A DNA stretch of 22,854 bases from Chloroflexota bacterium (GTDB lineage: Bacteria; Chloroflexota; Anaerolineae; Anaerolineales; UBA4823): positions 1 to 22,854 of the forward strand of contig JAEWYL010000064.1 in the NCBI GenBank assembly GCA_023395675.1, written 5' to 3'. This document shows positions 14,511 to 20,902 of the stretch, in pieces. The translations under genes and the position numbers were made by a program. The notes beneath the pieces were generated by a model. The model worked only from the letters and a program-made list of their open reading frames with translations, searched no databases and was not told the DNA's origin. Every line of letters begins with the position of its first letter. Position 1 is the stretch's first letter.

Positions 14511-15884
14511 TCACGGCTGCTGCACCCCCTCCAGGTTGAACAGCTCCATCGCCCAGCCGATGAACTCGGGGAAAGACCCCTCGGGGACGAGCACCCAGCC
14601 TTCGCGCACGCGGATATAGTAAGAACCCCCGTTGTAGAAATCTCTGCGCAGTCCCTCAGGGACCCGGTCGAAATACACCGTGGCGCTGCCGAACCAGACG
14701 TGGGGCCGGGCGTCCGTCCAGTTGGGGCCGGCCCGCACGTTCTCGATGCGGACGACCCTGGCGCCGCCGAACCCCTGGCTGTGAAGCTCGATCACCGCTT
14801 CTTCCACCGAGGGGTAGACGCCCCGGCTTTTCGCCAGGGCCAGCTGCGAAACGGTATACGTCCAGGTGCAGGCAAAAAACAACGCCGCCAGGGCGGCTCC
14901 TGCCAGCCCCAGGCGGGCCAGGAGAGGTAAACGGCCTTTTTCCCGCTTCTGTGCCTCGGGCACCTGCCGCGAGGCGGCCGTCCCGGGCCGGTTCAGCAGG
15001 GCCCATAGACCCAGCCCGGTGATCAGGCCCGGGAGGGTGAAGACCAGCAGTTCCAGCGGATGCGTGATCGTCTGCCCGGCCTGGATAATCGAGGCGGCCG
15101 CCAGCACATCAATGGGGATAATCCAGGCTGCGTGGGGGAGAAAACGCCGCAGGTAGAGCCACTGCGCCAGCCCGAGGGCCAGCCCGGCGGGCAGCAGCAG
15201 CCCCGCCAGAATCTCCAGCGGCTCCCAACTCCGCGCGCCGGCGCTCACGAAGACCAGACCGGCGGCCAGACCGCCGAGCAGGATGCCCAAACCGGTCGCA
15301 AGGAACCATCCCCCGGCCCGCGGCAGGCGCCTGCGCAGCAGGGCCCATTGGACCGCCCCCAGCGCCAGGGACAGCGCGGCGATGAAGCCGGGCAGCTGCA
15401 GGCTGGAGGCCGCCGCGGGGGGCCACAGGCCGGCTTTTGCCCCCAGGTTCACCAGCCAGAAAAGCAGCATGGCAAACGGCGCCGCGCCCAGCGCCCCCGC
15501 CGGGATGGCGGCGGTGGTGAGCAGCGCCCACCCGGCGGCCCACAGCAGGCCGCGAGCGCCTGCCAGACCCGGCGCCGGTAGATAACCGCCCCCGCCTGCC
15601 CCAGGCGGCGTGGTGGCGCCTTCCTCTGCGTTCATGTTCCCCTCCTTCCGCAGCCGGTGCTCGTGCCAGCGCTCGAGCAAGATCGAGCCGGCCAGCCCCA
15701 GGCTCTCCTGAAGCACGGCCGCCAGCCAGGCAGCTCCCCCCTGCTGCTCCGCCTCCTGCAGCCTCTGCGCCAGGATCGCCCGGATCTCGCCCGAGAACTC
15801 GCGGCGAAAACGGGGCGGGTAGAGCGCCAGCAGACCCTGCAGCAGGCGGGCGGCCGCCTTCTCCCTGCCTTCCGGACCGGTCAT
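14511..15884 (-). CDS. PadR-associated multi-helix membrane protein
   Basis: 457 residues from the ATG at 15884, one nt past the PadR stop, with GAGG 7 nt upstream inside the regulator gene. The soluble N-terminus (LLALYPPRFRREFSGEIRAILAQRLQEA) is a helical module that I know from membrane proteins encoded next to PadR regulators. A Gly/Pro-rich linker is at about 90-105. About eight to nine hydrophobic helices follow from 110 to 350. The final ~110 residues (SRGVYPSVEEAVIELHSQGF...YYIRVREGWVLVPEGSFPEFIGWAMELF) form a predicted extracytoplasmic domain. No ATPase or known transporter motif is seen. Function unknown; it is presumably the target of the coupled regulator, perhaps for envelope stress or efflux. 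Confidence 0.78.
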   Translation of the reverse strand: MTGPEGREKAAARLLQGLLALYPPRFRREFSGEIRAILAQRLQEAEQQGGAAWLAAVLQESLGLAGSILLERWHEHRLRKEGNMNAEEGATTPPGAGGGGYLPAPGLAGARGLLWAAGWALLTTAAIPAGALGAAPFAMLLFWLVNLGAKAGLWPPAAASSLQLPGFIAALSLALGAVQWALLRRRLPRAGGWFLATGLGILLGGLAAGLVFVSAGARSWEPLEILAGLLLPAGLALGLAQWLYLRRFLPHAAWIIPIDVLAAASIIQAGQTITHPLELLVFTLPGLITGLGLWALLNRPGTAASRQVPEAQKREKGRLPLLARLGLAGAALAALFFACTWTYTVSQLALAKSRGVYPSVEEAVIELHSQGFGGARVVRIENVRAGPNWTDARPHVWFGSATVYFDRVPEGLRRDFYNGGSYYIRVREGWVLVPEGSFPEFIGWAMELFNLEGVQQP

Positions 15885-15885
15885 G

Positions 15886-16221
15886 TTACTGCCTCGCGTC
15901 CAGGCGTCCGGCAAGACGGACCAGCCTGTGCATGCGCCGGGTTTCCAGCTCAAAGATGCTTCGCCCCAGGTCGGTCAGCCGGTAGAGCTTGCGCTCCCGG
16001 CTGTCTCCGTTGGGCCGCGCCTCTTCCAGGCGCTCGATCCAGCCGTCCTCTAGCATGCGCCGCAGGGCGCTGTAGAGGGTGCCCGCAGCCAGGCTGACCC
16101 TGCCCTCGCTGAAAGCCTCCACCTCTTTGATGATGCCGTAGCCGTGCTTGGGGGCGGCCGCCAGGCTAAGCAGAATGAAAAATGAAGTTTCGGTCAGGGG
16201 CAGGGAATCCTGTGGCCTCAT
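15886..16221 (-). CDS. PadR-family regulator, short type
   Basis: 111 residues beginning MRPQDSLPLTETSFFILLSLAAAPKHGYGIIKEVE. The winged helix continues with LAAGTLYSALRRMLEDGWIERLEE and KLYRLTDLGRSIFELE, the PadR signature. The ATG at 16221 has GGAGG 8 nt upstream; a GTG at 16236 would overlap that site and is less likely. It is translationally coupled to the membrane protein that follows. A consensus promoter and a long dyad centred on CGATATATCG lie upstream, suggesting autorepression relieved by a ligand. Confidence 0.92.
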   Translation of the reverse strand: MRPQDSLPLTETSFFILLSLAAAPKHGYGIIKEVEAFSEGRVSLAAGTLYSALRRMLEDGWIERLEEARPNGDSRERKLYRLTDLGRSIFELETRRMHRLVRLAGRLDARQ

Positions 16222-16289
16222 CCAGCGCTCCTCCACCGCCCGGCTCGCGTCCCGCAGGATCGCGGGAAAACCGCAGCCGGAACATTTAC

Positions 16290-16346
16290 ATAGTCCAACG
16301 ATATATCGCTTAACTATATAATAGCGGGGTTTTTCGAGAATGTCAA
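16290..16346 (-). promoter_or_regulatory. Sigma70 promoter and PadR-type operator
   Basis: Minus-strand TTGACA (16346-16341), a 17-bp spacer and TATTAT (16323-16318) form a strong promoter for the PadR gene at 16221. Immediately downstream is a 28-bp dyad, ATAGT-N4-CGATATATCG-N4-ACTAT (16290-16317), covering the transcription start. The location fits an autorepressor site. The 69-nt leader that follows has no other clear signal. Confidence 0.8.
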
Positions 16347-16352
16347 TGATTA

Positions 16353-16455
16353 GATTTACTGAGGGATGGTGAGGCGCAGCCCAACCTCACTCAGTCAATC
16401 TATTCCATGATCCTTGATATTTGTTATTGCTCAGGAACATTGTGAGAGAACCGCT
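16353..16455 (+). repeat. Intergenic palindrome family, copy C
   Basis: The arms GATTTACTGAG (16353-16363) and CTCAGTCAATC (16390-16400) match at 10 of 11 positions. A GTGAGG-N10-CCTCAC inner stem surrounds GCGCAGCC, the same centre seen in copy B. The tail TGTGAGAGAACCGCT lies at 16441-16455, further away than in the other copies. Confidence 0.5.
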
Positions 16456-16492
16456 GAGTGGTCTTCCCGCGAAATTAGGCAGAACGGTTTGA

Positions 16493-16564
16493 CGAGTACT
16501 TGTGGGGCGTAACCCCACAAGCACTCGCCAGACAAAATTCGCCCACTTCGCAAGAGAACCACTT
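16493..16564 (+). repeat. Intergenic palindrome family, copy D
   Basis: CGAGTACTTGTGGGG (16493-16507) pairs with its mirror at 16513-16527 with one mismatch around CGTAA. The tail GCAAGAGAACCACT follows at 16550-16564, and a second, looser tail GCAAGAGAAGCGTTCAAGAA runs from 16566 into the stop codon of the beta-helix gene. Spacing from hairpin to tail (22 nt) equals that of copy A. Confidence 0.6.
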
Positions 16565-16578
16565 AGCAAGAGAAGCGT

Positions 16579-18549
16579 TCAAGAACCCGGCGTAGAGATC
16601 AAGGGCAGGAAATTGAAGATGGAGATCTCGAAAGGAAGATAAGGGCTGAAAATCACCGGGCCGAGGATCATGCCGCCCCATCCATCCGGATTCTCGTCGG
16701 AATAAGGCCCCCGGTCGCCGCCCCACCAGTTGAAAGTGGCCGGGATGGGGATGCCGGTCAGGTTGTTGAGCGTGACGCCGTTGATATCGTACAGGCGGCT
16801 CCAGTGCATCTCCAGGGGGACGGCCGGGGCGGAAAGGGCGGCTCCTTCCGCTCCGGAGCGGCGAACGACGATAGCCCGGTCGCTTGCGTGGCGCAGGGTG
16901 CAGTGATCCAAGGTGACCTCACCGTCCAGAATATCCAGCAGCGCATGCCCTCCGTATCCGCCGTACTCGAGCGTGGCGTATTCCAGGCTGGCGCGGGCGG
17001 GCTGGCCGGGCGCGCCGGTGATGGTCAGGCCGTTCCACGGCCGGGTCGTTTCATCCCGCGCCGTAAACACCACCGGCGCCTCCGCCGTGCCCGTGGCGGT
17101 CAGCACCCCGTTCACAGTCAGCCCCTCGGCAATATTGAAGCGCAACGTCACCCCGGCCTCGATCTCCAGCGAGCCGGTCGAGGTCACCTGCAGCTCGCCG
17201 AAGATATCGAAGGTATCGATCCCCGTCCGGGGCCACTGGCGCGCAGCGGTGATCGGGAAAACGGCGCTAACGATGATACTGTCCAACCCATTACCCTCTG
17301 CCGACAGGTTGGACACGACCATTTCCGTGTTGGCGTCGTAGAAGGCCAGCGCATAGGTTTTATTATGGTTGAACCGGGAATTGCTGATCTCCCCCTGCGT
17401 GCCCTGCTCCAGGCAGAGACCTGCATTATCGCTGTGTTCGAAGCGGCTGTTGTTCACGGTGAGGCTGGCGTATTTGGCATGGAGGTTGCAGAGCGAGTCG
17501 TGCCCGCCGGAACGCATGTGCACGTGGTCCAACTCCGCCACGGCCGGCTGCCCCTCTTCGCCCATGATCCGCATTCCCGACCAGCCCAACTCGGGGTCGG
17601 CGGCCGCAAAGGTGATGGGCTGCTGCTCCGTCCCCTCCGCCGCCAGCCTGCCGGCCACGTTAAGAGCAGGGTACTCAGGCTCTGCCAGCACCTCCACCCC
17701 CGGCTCGATGGTCAGCGCCCCATCCTTTGTGACCATGGTGGCGCTGACCAGGTACGGCAGACCCATATTCTCCCAGGTATGCGCGCCGTTCAGGTAGCCC
17801 CAGTTGATCCAAACCAGGTCGCCCCCGTAGGGCATGGCGTCCGGGTCATCCGTCCCGTTGCCGGCGGCGGTCAGGTTGCGCAGGGTGGGGTTCGAGCCTC
17901 CATATTCGAACCGCATGGCATAGCCGCGGTTATTCAAGAAAGCCGAATCGAACACGTGCGCCACCCCCGGTCCATCCTGATAGTCCACCAGGATCCCATC
18001 GCCGTTGGCATGGATAAACTGGCTGTTTCTCACCGTTACTTCGGCGTTCGATACATGCAGGTTTGCGCTCTGGCCCGAGCCTTCATAGCCGCCCCCATCC
18101 ACAATCACCCATTCCAGGACCGACCCCGTATTCTGTTCCCAGGAAGCGCTGTAAATCTTGATACCCGCCCAGCCGGCGGCGGCAGGTTTCTTGAAGCGGA
18201 TCTCCTGGCCCTGCGCCCCCAGGGCCAACAGCACGCCTTCCACCTTGAACTCGTAGCCCTGGTCGGGGCTGGCCGACTCGATCTCCACCCCCGGCTCGAT
18301 GGTCAGTGTCGCCCAAGGCAGAATGGTGGTGCTGGAGTTGATTTTATAGGGGCTGCCCGCCTGGGTCCAGGTGGCGTTTTCGAAGATGACCGGCGGGACA
18401 TCCGTCCCACCGGGCTCCGCCCGGCCGGGCAGCGCAGACAGGGATGCAGCCGCCAGAACCAGGATCAGCAGGGCGCGCGGGATGGCCCTGCCTGCGCCGG
18501 CCAGAATCTTTACCAGACCCGGCCATGCCTTCGTGATGGACCTGCTCAT
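16579..18549 (-). CDS. Secreted right-handed beta-helix protein, three modules
   Basis: 656 residues from the ATG at 18549, with GGAGG 6 nt upstream. A long signal sequence has its hydrophobic core at about 25-40 and a likely cleavage near GRA-EP (44-45). Three homologous modules each open with a segment ending in L-x-I-E-x-G-V (81-88, 279-286, 461-467) and continue with NxxGVLxAxGTxxxPIxF and parallel beta-helix rungs. The last closes with NWWGGDRGP (607-615). The C-terminus FNFLPLISTPGS resembles the hydrophobic YLPL-type tails I associate with Anaerolineae exported proteins. No catalytic residues of a pectate lyase or other hydrolase are identified. It is likely a surface carbohydrate-binding or structural protein. 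No operon partner. Confidence 0.82.
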   Translation of the reverse strand: MSRSITKAWPGLVKILAGAGRAIPRALLILVLAAASLSALPGRAEPGGTDVPPVIFENATWTQAGSPYKINSSTTILPWATLTIEPGVEIESASPDQGYEFKVEGVLLALGAQGQEIRFKKPAAAGWAGIKIYSASWEQNTGSVLEWVIVDGGGYEGSGQSANLHVSNAEVTVRNSQFIHANGDGILVDYQDGPGVAHVFDSAFLNNRGYAMRFEYGGSNPTLRNLTAAGNGTDDPDAMPYGGDLVWINWGYLNGAHTWENMGLPYLVSATMVTKDGALTIEPGVEVLAEPEYPALNVAGRLAAEGTEQQPITFAAADPELGWSGMRIMGEEGQPAVAELDHVHMRSGGHDSLCNLHAKYASLTVNNSRFEHSDNAGLCLEQGTQGEISNSRFNHNKTYALAFYDANTEMVVSNLSAEGNGLDSIIVSAVFPITAARQWPRTGIDTFDIFGELQVTSTGSLEIEAGVTLRFNIAEGLTVNGVLTATGTAEAPVVFTARDETTRPWNGLTITGAPGQPARASLEYATLEYGGYGGHALLDILDGEVTLDHCTLRHASDRAIVVRRSGAEGAALSAPAVPLEMHWSRLYDINGVTLNNLTGIPIPATFNWWGGDRGPYSDENPDGWGGMILGPVIFSPYLPFEISIFNFLPLISTPGS

Positions 18550-18926
18550 ATTATTCCTCCACAGGAGCGAGAATGGGTAGCTTGGATGGGCTTGGAAGCA
18601 GGCGCTTCCCGGCAAACGCCGGCCTGCAGCGCGCGACGGGGAATTCGGGTTGGGTTTTGGTAGGGAGAGATCAGGGCATTATTGTTTGCCTGGAAAGTGT
18701 CATGTATTATGTTGTTTAAGGGCTTGAATTGCAGATTTATTGTACGCCGGTTTCCGGTTCGCTGAAATTACAGAATGGTCAGGTAGAGTTTCATATGAAA
18801 AGTTAGCTGTACTCAAAGCTTGGCCGAGGTGTTCGATGCTAACGGAGGCGAGAATTCCCTCTCTCTTTTTCGAAGTTTCCCTTGTAAACAAGATACAATA
18901 TAAAGGAGAGAAGCAACGCAGTTCAG

Positions 18927-18976
18927 GGAACATTGTGAGGGTTTGGGGGCATCGCCCGAACAAATACTGAGGCTCA
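18927..18976. repeat. Possible divergent copy E of the palindrome family
   Basis: GGAACATTGTGAG (18927-18939) is identical over 13 nt to 16434-16446 in copy C. Beyond it an imperfect GGGC-ATC-GCCC hairpin with partly complementary flanks lies at about 18941-18964. The diagnostic GAGAACC tail is missing, so membership is doubtful. Confidence 0.3.
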
Positions 18977-19003
18977 CCAATGAGCTGATTTCGACCGAAA
19001 AAA

Positions 19004-19031
19004 TTGGGTGCAAGTCAGTATTCTTTATAAC
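19004..19031 (+). promoter_or_regulatory. Candidate promoter for ATPase 1
   Basis: TTGGGT (19004-19009), a 16-bp spacer and TATAAC (19026-19031) make a weak -35 with a good -10. It lies about 80 nt before the ATG at 19110. A GTCAGTAT inside the spacer (19014-19021) resembles one unit of the GTCARGTT repeats found in front of ATPase 2. Confidence 0.4.
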
Positions 19032-19109
19032 CTGGCGCTGAACTCCGTGCTGCCTGCTTTCCGTGGAGGCAAATTGGCCGGTTCTCCGATTTTTCCAAGA
19101 GAGTCGAAG

Positions 19110-20681
19110 ATGACCGACTGGCTTCACAGTCTTGGGTTCGTGCGAGGGAACCCGTTTGCCGCCGCGGAGGCAGAGCAGGAGCGCGGCCTGCTCCCCGAGT
19201 ACTTTGTGGATTTTGACGAATACGAGCAGATCCGGGGGGAGAAGATCAGCTTGGTTTCAGCCGCCCGCGGGGGAGGCAAGAGCGCTTTACGCGTCATGCT
19301 GGCCAGCCAGTGCGCCCCCTGGGCCCCGGGGGCTAGCGAGCTGGCGGCAGAGTACGTCGATTTCGACCCCTTGCTGGTAAAAGTCAGGGAAGGTCAGAAG
19401 CTGTCCATTGACGACCACCTGGCCCGCCTGCTGCGCGCCGGCGCAGGCGCCCTGCTGGAGGCACTGTGCGGCCCCGCCGCCGTGGACCGCGAGCCGGGCC
19501 AGGAGCGGGCAGCTGAGACCTCCCCCCCAGACCGCTCCCGGCTGGCGCGCCTTTTGCGTACTTATCACCCTACCCAAATCTGCCCGGAGGCTCTGTTCGA
19601 GCGCCTCGCCGCTTTCGAGCCGGGTATTCATTCCTTTTGGGAGCCCTACTTCTCAGCAGCGGTGGCTCGCCGCCTGGCAAGATGGATCGACCAGTTCCCC
19701 GGCTTGGCCTCTCAGCCGGTCCCCCGACTGCTGGCCGACCTGAACGACGCTCCCGGCCCTGTCGAAGATCCGGGGATCTCTCCAAGAGAAAAGATGAGCG
19801 CTTTTTCCAGTCTGGCGCGCAGGGCGGGCTTTACGCGGGTGGTTTTTCTGGTGGACCGGCTGGACGAGCACATGGAAACCACCGCTGACCCCGAGGTCCA
19901 GGCGGATATTCTGGAACCCCTACTCGCCCACCTGCCGGTACTGGAGGAGCCGGGGCTATCTTTTAAGTTCATGCTCTCCGACGAGGCGCGCGCCGTCCTT
20001 TTTGCCCGTTCGAAACTGCGCCTGGACCGCATGGCGGTGAGATCGTTCACCCTCTCGTGGCCGGATCAGCGCTTGAAGCAGCTTTTGCAGGAAAGGCTCC
20101 TGGCGTACAGCGAGCGACAGGTCCCCGATTTGATCACCCTCTGCCAGGATGTCTCGGTGAGACGGGGCAGCGGGCAGACAGAGCGGCGCCTGGGCGAGTG
20201 GATCGAAAATGAGATCCTGTCCATCTCCCAGGGCTCGCCGCGCAGCCTGCTGCTGGCCTGCCAGGAGCTGTGCGAGGTGCATCTCGAGCGCCATCCATTG
20301 CCCGGGCTGATCGAAGAAGAGGACTGGCTGGAGGCGAAGCGCAGAATAAAGCTGAAGAGCGAAGCGCGACCCCCAGCCCCCGCTTACCTGCCTCTGAGGC
20401 TTTCGCGCGGTAGCCAGATCGTGCGTATCGGAGAACGGGAGATCCGGCTGTCGAAGCAGCAGCACCAGATCCTGCTGGCCCTGGCGGAGGCCGGCGGGCT
20501 CAATCCGAGAGAGGCGCTGGTGGAGCAGGTCTGGCAGGCTGAAGACGGCATCTCCGAAGAAGCGGTAGACCAGGCGATAAGCCGCCTGCGGCAGAGATTG
20601 GGGGACAGCCGCATCAATCCTCGCTACCTGCACATACTAAAAGGGACAGGCATCCGCCTCACGAACTATATCCTGGAGTAA
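19110..20681 (+). CDS. P-loop ATPase fused to an OmpR/PhoB-type winged helix (ATPase 1)
   Basis: 523 residues from the ATG at 19110; a longer frame upstream lacks homologous-looking sequence. The N-terminus LGFVRGNPFAAAEAEQERGLLPEYFVDFDEYEQI leads into Walker A AARGGGKSA (51-59, K57/S58). Walker B is VVFLVDRLDE (244-253, D249), and GSPRSL at 375-380 may be a sensor-2 motif. Residues 430-520 are a transcriptional-regulator winged helix (IRLSKQQHQILLALAE...REALVEQVWQ...VDQAISRLRQRLGD...YLHILKGTGIRL). The ATPase part resembles the ORC/CDC6-like P-loop proteins that I recall from bacterial conflict loci. This is recognition from memory. The fusion suggests an ATP-switched DNA-binding regulator, perhaps of the next gene. 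Confidence 0.85.
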   Translation: MTDWLHSLGFVRGNPFAAAEAEQERGLLPEYFVDFDEYEQIRGEKISLVSAARGGGKSALRVMLASQCAPWAPGASELAAEYVDFDPLLVKVREGQKLSIDDHLARLLRAGAGALLEALCGPAAVDREPGQERAAETSPPDRSRLARLLRTYHPTQICPEALFERLAAFEPGIHSFWEPYFSAAVARRLARWIDQFPGLASQPVPRLLADLNDAPGPVEDPGISPREKMSAFSSLARRAGFTRVVFLVDRLDEHMETTADPEVQADILEPLLAHLPVLEEPGLSFKFMLSDEARAVLFARSKLRLDRMAVRSFTLSWPDQRLKQLLQERLLAYSERQVPDLITLCQDVSVRRGSGQTERRLGEWIENEILSISQGSPRSLLLACQELCEVHLERHPLPGLIEEEDWLEAKRRIKLKSEARPPAPAYLPLRLSRGSQIVRIGEREIRLSKQQHQILLALAEAGGLNPREALVEQVWQAEDGISEEAVDQAISRLRQRLGDSRINPRYLHILKGTGIRLTNYILE

Positions 20682-20725
20682 TCCGGTGCAGTGGACGGCC
20701 AAACGTGACAAACCTATATTTTTCC

Positions 20726-20765
20726 GTCAGGTTTTCGTGAAAAAAAGTCAGGTTAGGGTCAAGTT
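20726..20765 (+). promoter_or_regulatory. Three phased direct repeats GTCARGTT upstream of ATPase 2
   Basis: GTCAGGTT at 20726-20733 and at 20747-20754, and GTCAAGTT at 20758-20765. The steps are 21 and 11 bp, i.e. two and one helical turns, placing all units on one face of the DNA. OmpR/PhoB winged helices bind tandem repeats with 10-11-bp periodicity. ATPase 1, encoded just upstream, ends in such a domain, so these are candidate binding sites (inference). A CATAAT follows at about 20784 as a possible -10. Confidence 0.5.
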
Positions 20766-20902
20766 TTTCGCAGCAGCATCTGCATAATTAGGTAACCAGC
20801 CGGGTCCGGAAAGCGCGCATGTTCTTGTTGTCGTAAACCGCACCGGGCAGCCTGCCACGGCGCCAGGGAATGGGTGCGTCGCCCGATCTTCGCGCCCAGA
20901 GA

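Larger units (their letters stand above)
18550..19109. other. Divergent intergenic region between the beta-helix and ATPase genes
   Basis: 560 nt, clearly richer in A+T around 18660-18910 than the flanking genes. It holds the leader of the beta-helix gene, a weak repeat-like segment at 18927-18976 and a candidate promoter for ATPase 1 at 19004-19031. Several open frames on the minus strand (up to about 100 codons) show no recognisable domain, no ribosome binding site and no codon bias, so I do not call a gene. Confidence 0.5.

Noticed and set aside
14502..14516. CCGTGAG-C-CTCACGG as a terminator for the gene ending at 14511
   Set aside because: The loop is too short, there is no T tract, and it overlaps the stop codon.
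16387..16569. 60-codon minus-strand frame containing LSGSLAKWANFV
   Set aside because: It is made of the palindromic repeat and its tails, not a gene.
16804..18663. Long plus-strand frame opposite the beta-helix gene
   Set aside because: Antisense shadow; the minus-strand protein has a signal peptide, homologous modules and a ribosome binding site.
18700..19127. Overlapping minus-strand open frames of 87 and 104 codons in the AT-rich gap
   Set aside because: No ribosome binding site, no recognisable domain, and two frames overlap equally well.
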